Below, piece after piece: positions 1 through 11,245 of a stretch of 64,000 nucleotides of DNA. Each line of letters begins with the position of its first letter. The first letter of the stretch is position 1. Under the pieces are notes generated by a model, which saw only the letters and a list, made by a program, of their open reading frames with translations, did no database searches and was not told the origin of the DNA. The translations under genes and the position numbers were made by a program. This DNA is from Calliphora vicina. Its lineage: Eukaryota > Arthropoda > Insecta > Diptera > Calliphoridae. The stretch is taken from the NCBI RefSeq assembly GCF_958450345.1, contig NC_088780.1, positions 62,271,533 through 62,335,532 of the forward strand, written 5' to 3'.

Positions 1-414
1 ATATTTTCTGAGAGTGCTCGGCTAGATCTTGAAAATACATTCTTCCGTGTGCTACTTGTCTCTTATAATTAAACCTCCATTTAAAAGATATAAAATATTT
101 ACATAGTAATAAAAAAAATGAAGAAAATGCAAACATATAAAAATAGTCAATGTGTTTTAATAAGTAATCGAACGTTAGGAATTGAATCAATAACTCCCAA
201 CACAACATAATACATTTTTATTTAAATAATAAATTAAATTACACATTTTTTGTAAAAAAATTCTCGAAAATCATAATCATTTTTTGGAATGTGGCAACGC
301 TTTTTATAATGCTCACAAAAAAAGGAAACTTCAAAAAACCTTATTTTTAAAAAAAATTTTGATTGAAACTACCTTCTATATTTTTATCATGGAAAAAACA
401 ACAACATGGACAAT
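1..414. other. AT-rich flank with old repeat end
   Basis: No gene is visible here. Bases 261-395 resemble 52520-52690: both carry a 'tggcaacgctt'-like stretch, then 'gaaactacctt' and 'atcatgg'. This part is therefore the decayed end of an interspersed repeat. The 8 bases before position 415 are the target duplication of the next element. Confidence 0.4.
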
Positions 415-1348
415 CAGCGTTGCCACTCATAAAATATTTTTCCTACCAAATTTCTAATTAAAAACTACCAAAACCTACCAAATCCTACCAAATTTAAAAT
501 ATTTGAGAAATGCTATACGGATTCGTTTCAAAATTAATAGTTAACTTAAAATTATATTATTGCTGCTATAAAATTACCCAGAGGAAGGAAGTTATTTAAT
601 TACACTACAATCATAAATATGTTAAAATCGTTCTTTTTTCGAGATTTTATTTTTGAGTCGATTTAACGATGTCCTTCCGTACGTCTGTCTGGCTGGTTGT
701 CCATGTATTTCACATAGTCCCCATATAAATGTCCTCCAGAAATAGGACATTATCCGTCATAAATGCTTGATTTATATAGATATTAAATAACATTTTTACA
801 AATAAATTACACCTAAAAATTCAATTCATAATTGACCATAGCTCCCATATAAGGCCCCCTTCCGAAAATTACTTAAACGAGCATAAAACACCTAAAAGTG
901 TTGGTATCCCGAAAAAATTCAACACAAATAAGTTTCATATAGAAAAAAAGTACGCGTCCTAATTTCCATATTTGGATAATTAAAGTGTCAGATGAAACTG
1001 AAATATTGAAGCAGAGTTTAACACATATTATTAGAAAATAAAAGTTTTGAGAGCCCTTTGGCATTTTTTGAACTCAACACTACTAAATAAATACATTTAA
1101 ACTAAATATTTAAGAAAAAGCTATCTTCATATTTTGCAAATATGTAGTTTTATTATTTTGGCATAACATAAGTAGTTTTTTCGTTATTGTTTTAATTATT
1201 TTGTTCTTAAAAATACTTATGTATTCAGCAATATCGTAACCTACCAAAATACGACAAATATCGGAACAAACCAACCAAACTACCAAAAGTCAATTTGTTA
1301 ACATGAAACTACCAATTTTGGTCCAATTGGACCAAAGCGGCAACGCTG
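415..1348. mobile_element. hAT-type non-autonomous element, TSD TGGACAAT
   Basis: The ends are CAGCGTTGCCAC on the left and GCGGCAACGCTG on the right, which are inverted copies. The 8-bp sequence TGGACAAT lies directly on both sides (407-414 and 1349-1356). An 8-bp duplication with CAG-type ends is typical of the hAT superfamily. No transposase is seen, so it would have been moved in trans. A piece of another repeat (about 655-1000) lies inside it. Confidence 0.8.
655..1000. repeat. Degenerate HINE-2-like fragment
   Basis: The phrases 'gagtcgattt', 'tgtccttccgt', 'catagctcccatataagg' and 'cttccgaaaat' match the body of the repeat at 33320-33895. This is an older and shorter copy lying inside the hAT-type element at 415-1348. 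Confidence 0.55.
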
Positions 1349-1356
1349 TGGACAAT

Positions 1357-3056
1357 ACAAATCCAAAACATTTCATTAGAAATTCCAAATATTAAAAAAT
1401 TTTACCTTTGACCTTCACGATTTAAGGTTATCGTTTTCCGATTTTAGTAAAACTTTCAGACCATATTTAAAATTACAAGGACTATAATATTATGAATAGG
1501 TTTTACTTAAAATTTATAACATTAAGAAAATTGGACTCATTCGACTAAATATGGACAAAAAATTAGTTTTTCTTGAAAATCGCAAAATTTAAATCGCAGG
1601 TACGGAAAAACTGTAAGAGGTATTGACATAATTTTTTCATATTTTTATTCCCTATTTTGATCTCAATAAACCCCAATGTGATGATCGAAAAAATCTGTAA
1701 TTTGTTTAACAAAATTTTTAAAAATTTGAAAATGGAGATTTGAAACAGCCGTTAAAACAAATATTTTTTTTGGCCATACCTGCGAATAGGTTAACGGTAT
1801 CCTACGAAGAAAAAAACTCATAGACAAGTAAATACGGATATATTTTAAATAAAAATTAGATTTTATTTTAATTTTTCTCGAAATATCTTAATTTTTTTTC
1901 CTAAATTTTTTGTTCAAGTGGCCTGAAACACGTAAATGGTCTGGCGAATTTGTAATAACTTTAACATTTTTTAACCAAATTATGTCATTTATATCTCATT
2001 ACAACGATAATTACGTACACATTTCGATTATTTTGCATTCAATTGCAAAAGTATTTATTTAGTAGCAAAATTTTTAAAATATCTGAAAAATTTGAATTTT
2101 TTCCGAATTTTGGCGATAATACAGTTTTTGGGTCATTTTGACCCAAAGGAGATGCAGGGTTAACTTCCAAAAAAATTTTTTTAATGTAATATTCATTAAT
2201 ATAAATAGCTCTATACATTTCTAGAAAACAATGCAAAAATTTAACGAGTTTCACCTATTTATTCCATATAAATAGTAAAATTTTGCATATATCTGAACTT
2301 TGTCCTCGATGCGCGTCCAGAAATCGTTGACCGATTTGGCTCAAATTTTCAGCACTTAACACTTAGGCCTAGTTTCACAATATTCCACCCGGCACTCTTT
2401 GAAATCTAAAAAAAAAGAATCGGCTGTCACTCTAGTGCTCACCCATATATACAAAATACTACCTTTTATACAACTCTGAAAAAAGTTTGCTAAAAATGAA
2501 AAAGTTTGTTAAAAAGTTTGTTTTCTTCAGCTCGGTGTTTAAATACTTATTTGTTTAATTTTTAATTTTGGTTTTTTGACATTTGTTAAGACCAATCGTT
2601 GTTTTTGTAGAACTGACACCACCCTGTATGAATTCGCCTTGATTCATATAGTTACCCAGCAAAAACATTATTTACCTAGTAAGCCATCAAGTATAATTGG
2701 AGCAAAGCGATAACTACAGTCGTAATTCAGCTCTGGGTGGAGAAAGAGCTCGCGCGTCTTTGTCATTATCGCTTAAGGGCAATCAGGCCCGCTGCCTTCG
2801 AGAGTTTTGCGGCTCACTCTCGCATTGGATAATGTTTGGCGTCGTCTAACTGTACCGCGTTACAGTTTCTCGAAGTTTGCATTGTCCACATGCAATCGTT
2901 TTTGGTTTTCATAACCTAACTTTTTAATAAATGATTTAAAGTTCCAGCTTCCTATATGAAGATATAGGTCGACTGGGAACATTTGTCAAGCTAACAAATG
3001 TACTTACAATCAGTTGAGAAATAAGTAGTAAATTCACAACAAGAATATGTAGCTAA
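1357..3056. other. Intergenic, no gene recognised
   Basis: I see no supported coding region. At 2130-2163 a small palindrome (GGGTCATTTTGACCC) is followed by AGGGTTAA, which on the minus strand reads TTAACCCT, the form of a piggyBac-like end; no partner end was found. A block at about 2690-2900 is clearly less AT-rich than its surroundings and may be a remnant of an LTR or gene; I cannot assign it. Confidence 0.3.
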
Positions 3057-3717
3057 AACAAGTAAGAGTGCTATATTCGGCTATGCCGAATCTTATATAC
3101 CCTTCACCTTTGTTGTGGATGCATTATTATTTTTTATAATTAGTATATATGTATGTACATTGCCCACTTTCAGCGTACAGCATCCTAAATTTATCAAGAA
3201 CACAAAAAACAACAACAACGCCAAACGATACAAAACACCAAAAGAAAAAACAAAAACAAAATACGCAAGGCAATGAAACCAACACACATCCAAACATACG
3301 TTTAATTGTATAAAAAACAACAACAACGCCAAAAGAAACAAAATACGCAAAGCATGCACATTCAAACATACGATTTGTTGTTTTTTTGTCAAAAAAACCA
3401 ACACACAACCAAACTAAACTTTAGTTGTATAAAAAACAACAACAACGCCAAAAGAAACAAAACACAAAAAAAAAACAAAATACACAAAGCTTGCACATCC
3501 AAGCATACGTTTTGTTGTTTTTTTGTCAAAGCATGCAATACATTGTGTTTTTTGATGAAATTTTCAGAGGTTGTCTCGGATTTTTGCTCATATCTCCGTT
3601 ATTTATGGACGGATTTTGCTGATTTAAAATAGCAAAATTCTCGAAAGTATGTCTGACAGAATTGTTGAAGATTTGGATCCCGGAGATATCTGGGGCCTTC
3701 AGAAAATTGATTTCAAC

Positions 3718-3752
3718 AGACAGACAGACGGACAGACAGACAGACGGACATG
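3718..3752. repeat. CAGA-type microsatellite of HINE copy 1
   Basis: A short run of imperfect CAGA/CGGA units. It sits at the same place in every HINE-1 copy of this window, and in the copy at 61922 it has grown to about 300 bp. Confidence 0.8.
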
Positions 3753-3803
3753 GCTTAATCGACTCCGCTATCTATAAGGATCCAGAATATATATACTTTA
3801 TAG

Positions 3804-4213
3804 CAGGGGTGCCCACAAGTTCCTTATGGAAGAGTAAACACCAATACATTTAAAGAAAAGCTACTTTTTATTCAATATTTGTTGTTGCTAAAACCAATTC
3901 ATACAAAGAAAAAAGAAAAAAAACTCACTTTCAACACACACATTTTTAAAATATCATACGATAAACAAAAACAAAATCTACATGGATGATCGGAGTCGTC
4001 AATGTTTACCAGCAAAGCATACGAAAGTGTTGTTGCTTTCAACATGAGTGTATTCAGTGAAGAACGACAGAAAAAATAATAAGACAAAGTTGTTTGTGTA
4101 TTTTGTATTGCTAGTGCTGAGTGCTGTAGTGAGTATACAAAACACACAGCCTATAGCTTAGAGCAATTACAAAAACAAAAGAGTACCAAGAGTATAGGGC
4201 TTGGGCATGACTG
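3804..4213. mobile_element. hAT-type MITE, TSD CTTTATAG
   Basis: The ends are CAGGGGTGCCCA and, inverted, CAGTCATGCCCA. CTTTATAG flanks both sides (3796-3803, 4214-4221). Uninterrupted HINE copies elsewhere in the window read through this point, so the insertion site is confirmed by comparison. Length 410 bp; no coding capacity. Confidence 0.85.
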
Positions 4214-4302
4214 CTTTATAGGGTCGGAAATGAAAAATGTAGAAATTACAAACGGAATGACAAACTTATATATACCCTTCTCACGAAGCTGAAGGGTATA
4301 AA

Positions 4303-4752
4303 AAAAGACAAAAAATATTGCCTTGTGTGGGAATCGAACAGTCACATTATTTGCTTGTGTTTGATAGTCAAGCTGCTAACTCACTGCTCCATGTACGAGT
4401 TATTTTATTGGAAGTTAACAATAGTTTTAACATCAACATATAAATAAATATGATATGAACAAAAAAATTAATGGCTTTGACAGGTGGCGAACCACTAACC
4501 TCCCGTTTCCAGTCAAACACACTAGATAGCTGTGCTAAATGCAAAAGTTCATTACCAGCCTGTATAAAAATAAGTACTCATTCTAGTAAATAAAATAATG
4601 TGCTGGGTAACCACCACTCCTTACAAAAGAATGCATGAAATAACTAGTTGTCATTACAAAAATTCTCAAAATTTTTGCTGGGTAGGTTTTTTTGACAACC
4701 GACTTATGTTTTTTTTGACAGCGTTTCACTTCTTGTGTGTTGAATTCACATA
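4303..4752. other. Intergenic, no gene recognised
   Basis: AT-rich sequence between two TE insertions. No convincing coding region, RNA gene or repeat end was seen. Confidence 0.4.
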
Positions 4753-4760
4753 CTACTCGT

Positions 4761-5972
4761 CAGGGATGTTAAAGTTGGTACAATTGTACTTTTTTTGGTA
4801 CATTTTGACCTTCTAAAGTACCGTGGTACTACCGCGTCTCATTTGGTACAATTTAAAATATTTTATATAAACAACTTTTACAAAAACCACAAGCAATTTG
4901 TAAACAGAATATCAATATTGATATTGTTAAAGAAATTAAAGAAAATTACAAACAATTTTATATAAAATCAACCTTAATAACGAAGTGTTAATTGGTTCCA
5001 TAAATTTACTCCTGGAAATGTTATTTCAAGTAGTATTGTACATCTATTAGTAAAAATGTTTGAATTGCAAATTTTGTTTCAATCAATAACACAGGTCAAC
5101 AGCAAAAAAGACGTGAACAACCACTTTATAGATTTGCTACCTAAGTACAAAAATGGTAAAATTTTTCAATTCTACGGAGAAATTTTTTTTTAAAATTGTT
5201 AAGTAAAATTACAAAATTTTGATAGACGTTTCCTCACATAACCTTTAATCCGTTTATATATTGCGTTTATCGGCTCAGTAGTTTTGGAGTTATAATGACA
5301 AATTGAAGCAAACAATATATTTTTTACATGAAAATATCAAATTTTTTTGTTTTAAAAAATTCATGAAAAATCGAAACTTTGAGTGGAAATTTCACATTTG
5401 TTTTGTTATTATTTTCACGTAAAAAATATATTTTTGTTTCAATATGTTATTATAAATCCGAAACTACTGAGCCGATTAAACGGAATATAGGTTATGTATA
5501 TTTCAATTTTTTTAAGTTTATTTTAATAATATCGGAGTAACCGTTTTTGAGTTATCATTACTTATGTGGAGAAAAGTATAAAAAGCTCAATTTTACTTAA
5601 ACATTTTTTTTTAAAAAATCCTCTACATAAAATTTAAAATTTGGACCATATTTGTACTACTGGACCACAATACATCAAAATTTTGTAGTGGTTTAAAAAG
5701 CCTCTAAATTTTTTTCCGATTTTGTTGCCTTGTGTAATCAATTTAGAGCTTCAGCTGAAGTCAGTAAAAAATTAAAACATTTGTAGTTTTTGGTCGGTAG
5801 TAGCTAATTTAATCTATGTTAATGTTAAGTTTTGTTTTTTGTGTACAATTGAATTTTTATGTACTTTTTTTATGTTTTAATAAACCAAAAAAAATATGGT
5901 ACCCGAAGGTCCAAAAAGTACAATTTTTTTTGGAGGGTGATACAAAATTGAAATCTTCATTTAACATCCCTG
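4761..5972. mobile_element. hAT-type element, TSD CTACTCGT
   Basis: Inverted ends CAGGGATGTTAAA, with CTACTCGT duplicated at 4753-4760 and 5973-5980. The ends are also rich in a 'ggtac...tttttggtac' motif. Within it, 5228-5345 and 5400-5510 are inverted copies of each other (both contain 'ggctcagtagtttcg'-like sequence), forming a large hairpin. No transposase frame remains. Confidence 0.85.
5228..5510. repeat. Internal palindrome, arms ~115 bp
   Basis: The left arm reads 'cctcacataacct ... ggctcagtagttttgg ... tattttttacatgaaaat' and the right arm is its inverse, 'attttcacgtaaaaaata ... ctactgagccg ... ataggttatg'. It is either a foldback element or a rearranged part of the host hAT-type element. 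Confidence 0.7.
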
Positions 5973-6174
5973 CTACTCGTATATGAGAAGAGAGAGAAGT
6001 TGTTGTTGTAGAAAAATTGAGAGGCTTCCCTTCTTGTTATACTTTGTTTTCTATTTTCAATGGCAAAATCTATATAACTTTAAAAATTTATTAAAAACTA
6101 TTCATAAATAAAAATTTAATTTCAATTGCAATTTTTGTCATATTTTTCAAAAAATTATTCCATGAATTTTTTAA

Positions 6175-6640
6175 TTGAAAGAATTTGAAATTTTTGAGCG
6201 AAAATTTCTAAGGCTTTGTGTAAATAAACATTTTGAAGATACTAATAAAAAATATTCAAATCAGTATATTTACGAGTTAGCAAATATTAAACCTTTGGCT
6301 ACATACGCTTTTGGTTTAATGAAAAGTTTCATTGACTCTTTACACTACTTGGATAATGAATTAATCCTAGATGTGTTGAACGATCAAAGTGGTTTAAATT
6401 GGTTGAATACCAATTACTACTACCATTAGGTTATGTGGAACATGAAGTTGCTTACGTTAATAGTACATTGCCAAAATTCTATGTTTCCAAAATTCAAGGT
6501 GCCCATAGAGGTTGATTTTTTTATTATTATATTTTTAGTTTTTTTTTACTTTAGCTTTAAGTTTAGTTTTAAGTACACCATTAATTAAATTTTCAATTCA
6601 TGTTGTACCGGGAGCAAGCAGCACACTATTATAAATTTTT
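6175..6640 (+). pseudogene. C-terminal remnant of a non-LTR retrotransposon
   Basis: The frame at 6175-6429 reads EFEIFERKFLRLCVNKHFED and then 'KKYSNQYIYELANI'. This resembles the region after the reverse transcriptase fingers of I/Loa-like LINE proteins, where 'ERFER..LR.C' is followed by 'YSN..LY..A.'. All upstream domains are missing. The A/T-rich stretch to about 6640 may be its 3' tail. The clade is uncertain. Confidence 0.45.
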
Positions 6641-7071
6641 TTTTCTTAACCAGACAAGTTTGTTGCTGTGAAACAATATATTGTATTAAAACAACACATT
6701 ATAATTGTAAGTTTTCTTATATTCAGATCCATTATACCTATAATATTTATGAATGTCGAATGTTATATATATTTTTGAAAAAACAGACAAAATTCCCTAT
6801 CCATGGGTATATAACATGTCTAGCTTATGTTTTTTTCGTGGCAAATTAATTAGGGAAAACTTGAAAAATATGACAAAAATTTGATTTTCTTACCACTGTG
6901 CATCGCTTAAACAGATTAGAAAAATCGCTGAAATGCTGTTACTGTTTTTTTGTCAGCGACGTTAAAAAGATGTTAACGGCGTTAATTATTGGCGATGACT
7001 TTAGTTTTATTTTATAAACAAACAAAAAATATCGAGAATTTTAGTGGAAGAAAAGGATTGTTTATAAAATT
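6641..7071 (+). promoter_or_regulatory. Upstream region of MED21
   Basis: This contains the presumed promoter and 5' UTR of MED21. I see no clear TATA box at a usable distance. A set of 'cagcgacgtt', 'aacggcgtta' and 'ggcgatgac' motifs at 6952-6999 is a less AT-rich island just upstream of the gene. Confidence 0.35.
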
Positions 7072-7560
7072 ATGGCTGACCGTCTAACACAATTACAGGA
7101 CACTGTTAATACGGTTAGTATTCCGTTACATATATTTTATTCAATGCATAATTTTTACAACTGGTTTTTTTAGCAAGCTGAGCATTTTTGTAATGCAATC
7201 GGTATAATACAACAGACTTCTTATCCAAGCAAATTTCCGAATTTTGATCGCACCGGTTCACAAACTCCGGTACAGAATCAACAACAAGAAGATTATGCCC
7301 AACTGTTTGCACAACTTATATCGCGTTGTGCCAAAGACATTGATACACTAATAGAGTCGTTACCAAACGAGGACAGTTCGACGGAATTGCAAAACCAAAG
7401 TCTAAAAAGGTTGGAATTGGAAAATCAGGAAGCTGCCGAACGTTTAGAAGAGATTGCTCTTAAAGGAGAATTACTTTTGGGTAGTATTCAGAGTGCGCTA
7501 GAAGATATAGCACAGGCTCAATTGGATATGCAAATAACACTAAAAAATAATAACAGCTAA
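7072..7560 (+). CDS. MED21: Mediator complex subunit 21
   Basis: Two exons, 7072-7113 and 7174-7560, with a 60-bp intron that opens with GTTAGT and ends TTTTTTTAG. Together they encode 142 residues, the length I recall for insect MED21. The protein starts MADRLTQLQDTVNT. It continues with AEHFCNAIGIIQQ and a proline-containing linker, then a long heptad-like helix (from about residue 60, QDYAQLF-type, to the end with ELLLGSIQSALEDIAQAQLD). This is the family layout: an N-terminal helical bundle, then a coiled coil that pairs with MED7 in the middle module of Mediator, the nuclear bridge between activators and RNA polymerase II. The start is the first ATG and gives the conserved family N-terminus. 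No stop or frameshift is present, so the gene looks intact. Confidence 0.95.
7114..7173 (+). other. MED21: MED21 intron 1
   Basis: A 60-bp GT-AG intron between a threonine codon (ACG) and a glutamine codon (CAA), phase 0. It has a pyrimidine-rich acceptor. The short length is typical of fly introns. Confidence 0.9.
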
Positions 7561-7904
7561 ACAAGTTGTGTCCGATTAAGTGAATATATTTTTATTTGCA
7601 AAGTTTGCCAAAATATAAAAACAACATATTAGTCCGATAAAAAAAAATTTACTTAAACGTAAAACCTTTTAATATTTATTATGTACATTTGAGGACGTAA
7701 TGGATACATGTTTTATGATAATTCATTTAATCTACTATAACTCAGAAACTATAGTCATTTTTATAATATTGGGAGAAGCATTAGACTCCATCATTATTTA
7801 TAAACATTATAAAAAATCAAGGTATAAATCAAGATCAGCGAAACAGCTTGCATTTTTATAATTTCTTTGGTGTTGATAGCTCTCATAATTAGAAGCACAA
7901 AAAC

Positions 7905-9418
7905 CAGTGTTGCCACTTCATGTGTAATTACACATATTGTGTGTAATTTTAACTTGGATGTGTAGCCCATGTGTAATTGAGTGAATGTGTAATTCACGTG
8001 TAATTTTAAATTCCAATTATATCCAAAATAAATTGTCAATGTATGTCTTTTATCTATATTTTGGATTTTAATTGAATGAATTATGGATTGTTCAGATTTC
8101 AAAACCGACTGAAATAAATATGTACGTTTATATGAGGGAATAGCTACTATCCTATATTTTACTCCTATACTCAGTATAATGGAATTATATGTATGAAGAT
8201 ATGAATCTAGTTTGAACTAAATTAACATTAAGGTTTGCAGAAAAATACGATAAGTAATTTGGAGATTGCTACGTTTGGTTTTCCAAGTGGACATTTCGCC
8301 GTTTGTGATAGTTTTGCTTTCGTAATATTGGTAATAGAAACTAAATTTTGGTTTATATTAAAGACTTTTAATTCCAACATGAAAAAAATATAAAACAACA
8401 AATAGTATTCAATAACTATACATTTTTACAAGTTATTAAAAATTGTTATTGGAAAAACGTTAATTTTCAAGATAACCCAAAATCGAAAATTTGTATTTTT
8501 ATAATTTTAAATTGTTTATAGAATAAGGGTAGCGGTATTTACAGATAACGATATAAACTATTATATCGGTAACGGTAATTGCAGTTATTTCGGGGTAACG
8601 TTAGCCAATCTTAACAGAAAAAAACAAGAACGTAGGAATTTGTGTGAGAAAATGTTTTTTACAAATTGTTACTAGTTATTTTTTTACCCGTAAGAACTGT
8701 TTTGTGTTTATGCTATTGTCTGTCTAGTTCCTGGTGTGTGTTTTAAATAATAAACAATAAAATTGACTTACTATTTACTATTTTGGAAGCTTTATTTCAA
8801 ATTTATAACTACAAATTTTAAAAATATAAACGTTACAAGATTTTACTGGTAAAGTATTTACTGTGAAGGAAAATGGTCAGAGCTATAATTTTTAAACAAA
8901 TACTAAAAAATATTTATCTTTGAAACTGAAAACAAAACTGATTTCAAAGCACTTTATATAAAATAGGAATAAATTCAAATTCGAAAGCAAACAGTGTGCT
9001 ATTTTTTAAATATTGTTAAATATTTAATACAAATGTAACAATTTTCAATGGAATAATCTCCGAATAAACATTGATTAATATTTGTTAAAAGCGTATTTGG
9101 GATTGACATACTTGACTGATCTCAAGAATTCATTAAATTAGAAAAGTTCATTAAAAAAAAGAGATTGCTAACCTTCTTTTAATACCCTAATATATCCAAT
9201 TCCTGGATAAATTAAAATCACCGCAAGTGAAAATTGTCCATTGACAATAAAGTGATCGTATTTGGTCCAAACTGTGAAAAACCTTTTATATTCATGACAA
9301 TTTTAGACAATTTCTCCTATTGAAATCACGAAAATTTATTTACATGTGTAATTTTTTCTCGTATGTGTAATTTAGGTATGAGGATGTGTAGTTTATAATT
9401 TTCTTGGTGGCAACACTG
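7905..9418. mobile_element. hAT-type element, TSD ACAAAAAC
   Basis: Inverted ends CAGTGTTGCCAC, with ACAAAAAC duplicated at 7897-7904 and 9419-9426. Both subterminal regions carry repeated 'atgtgtaat' motifs (about seven within 7917-8010 and three within 9343-9395), the kind of clustered short repeat that hAT transposases bind. No transposase is present. A short 'cggtaacggtaat' stretch at about 8565 recurs near 11945. Confidence 0.85.
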
Positions 9419-9426
9419 ACAAAAAC

Positions 9427-10631
9427 GTTAATATTTTTCCCTGCTCTCTCTTAGTTTAAGAGTTATATGAATTTAAAGTCAATACATATAATAGTACATT
9501 TCTCATATATTTGGAAAACAAACTGACTGTTATGGGTATCAATGAATAGTGCTTCACAATACCTTTAATATGATATATAATATGGTACAGTTTATTAATA
9601 TTGTGAACCAAAAATTCCTTTTTGATTTTATATGACAGTACTTCAGAAAATTTTGATATACAGAAAAAGTGATTTTAGCGAAGCCGGTGTTCGATACACC
9701 CCAGAGTTAAAAGTCCCTTCACCCGGCCGAAGGCCGGCAATACAGAAAATGTGAATATTAAGAAAAAAAATTATGAAAATATAAACTGTTACGCGGATCT
9801 TGATTTGTTCCTTTTTTGCTTTGGATAGAACCTTCAACGTTTTCAGAGCCATCGGAGGTATCGCAATCATCATCTTCACCAGTTTCTTCTTATTTTTCTA
9901 GTAAAATTTCCTTTTCTTCGATACTAATTACTGTGCAGTTCCTAACATGATAAAAAATAACAAGGTAACTTCTCTCTCACAAAATTTTTTTTGAAGTATA
10001 TCGGAATTATTTGAAATTTGATTTTTTAAACAAGGAAGAAAATCGTTGCCAGGTATTGAAATGGGGAAACTAGTTTTTGGAGATTATTATTTTGAATTTG
10101 GAATATATATTCCATAAACCGTTTATTATAAACATAAAACCGTTTTTTTCTTTCGTCGTAAAATGCTTGTAAAAATACTATGAGCTGAAATTCTAGCGTA
10201 TATGTTCATAACCTTGTACCATTGAATGTCTTCAAGAACCACGATATACATAGGAAAATTAAATAAAGGATACATTTTGCTTTATTTTCCAATAGCAAAT
10301 TTTACTGTAATTTTTTATTATATAAAGTAAAGATTTCTAAGATGATGCTGATTAACCGGATAGGTTTTTTTCAAGATGATTTAATTAAGCAGAGAAGTTT
10401 TCAAAATTAATCTTGGAACAATATTCGTAATGGTTAGCTAGTTATCATGCCGAGTCTTTATAATGCACAAAAGATGATAGAGTATTAAATATTACGCTTT
10501 GATGGTTGTCATTAGCGAAAATGAACATGCAAAAAATTCATGGATGGAGTTGTCATAACGGATTATATTCGTGAAGACATTCCTGAGACTTCGGAAACAG
10601 ATAACAAGATTCAGCGGCTACATAATATATA
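9427..10631. other. Intergenic, no gene recognised
   Basis: Mostly AT-rich with no supported gene. On the minus strand at about 9790-9940 a short stretch encodes an acidic run (EDDDCDTSDGSENVEG) broken by a stop. It may be a scrap of coding sequence related to the fragment at 10950. A small GC-rich patch (cccggccgaaggccggc) lies at 9721-9738. Confidence 0.35.
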
Positions 10632-10872
10632 CACCCCTATCGCGAATCAACATTTCACATGAAATATTTTCCTTTTTTCGTTCACGTGAAAAAAATTCCC
10701 CTTGTTGTGAAATATGTAGATGGAATTTTGTAAACAATAAACAGCTGTTACGAACAAAATCAACTATTGTGAATGTAAAGTTCATCATGATATTGCCGAT
10801 AGCAATTTTCCCTTCGAGGGAAATAAATATTTCATGGGAACAACATTTCACATGTTATTGCCGATAGGGGTG
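10632..10872. mobile_element. Short MITE with CACCCCTATCG ends
   Basis: The left end CACCCCTATCGCGAA is the inverse of the right end, which reads TTGCCGATAGGGGTG. Subterminal 'aacatttcacatg' is shared by both ends. A 3-bp ATA flanks each side. The 241-bp element contains no gene; the open frames on both strands are by-products of its palindromic structure. Confidence 0.65.
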
Positions 10873-10949
10873 ATAGTGTCTAATTCCAACAAACGTCAGG
10901 AAGAGAAAGTGGAACTACCTTGTATTTTTGTATCATGGTTCCTAAGGTA

Positions 10950-11245
10950 TTCAGCCCAATTATGAAAAGAAATTCCTCGTGAGTTTTTCCCTTTTCTTAT
11001 CATTGAATTTGAATAACCGTTGTTCTTTTGTATCTTGTTCCTTTTTTCCCCTGTGTAAGCAAAAACTTTATCCTCCTCTATTGTAATCGTGGTGAGTGCT
11101 TTAGCATGGGCAATATCGAAGAATTCGTCTAATTCTTCGCTAACATTTCCTCTTTTACCTTTTACGATGGTTCTTCTCTTGTTCTGCTATTCTTCAATTT
11201 CCTCCACTCCTGGTACAATTTGTCAACTTGCTTTATGATCGAAGA
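10950..11245 (-). pseudogene. Decayed coding fragment, unrecognised family
   Basis: On the minus strand the frame reads RTIVKGKRGNVSEELDEFFD and then IAHAKALTTITIEEDKVFA, followed by lysine- and arginine-rich sequence. This looks like real protein (amphipathic, mixed composition) rather than AT-driven noise, but it has neither a start nor a complete frame. Similar 'LF.IAH..AL..I.IEEDR' stretches occur in uncharacterised, often TE-linked insect proteins; that link is from memory. It directly follows a 'ggaactaccttgtattttt' motif at 10911, which also borders the fragment at 52000. Confidence 0.4.

Larger units (their letters stand above)
3057..4302 (-). mobile_element. HINE/DINE-like element, copy 1, interrupted
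   Basis: Read on the minus strand it starts with TATACCCTTCAGCTTCG and a short hairpin. It then carries a CAGA-type microsatellite (3718-3752 on the plus strand) and blocks of 'acaacaacaacgcc'. It ends in a hairpin (TTCGGCATAGCCGAA) followed by CTTACTTG. Subterminal inverted ends, an internal tetranucleotide tract and a 3' hairpin are the layout of Helentron-associated (DINE-1/HINE) elements; the family assignment is inference. A hAT-type MITE splits it at 3804-4213. Open frames inside it are low-complexity and not genes. Related copies lie at 18434 and 61389. Confidence 0.7.

Noticed and set aside
2130..2163. A full piggyBac-like element
   Set aside because: Only one TTAA-linked end was seen; no partner end or transposase within reach.
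7794..8102. A 102-codon minus-strand frame beyond MED21
   Set aside because: It crosses the boundary of a hAT element with its 8-bp duplication and has no family likeness.
10571..10867. Overlapping frames on both strands in the small MITE
   Set aside because: A product of the near-palindromic sequence of the element.
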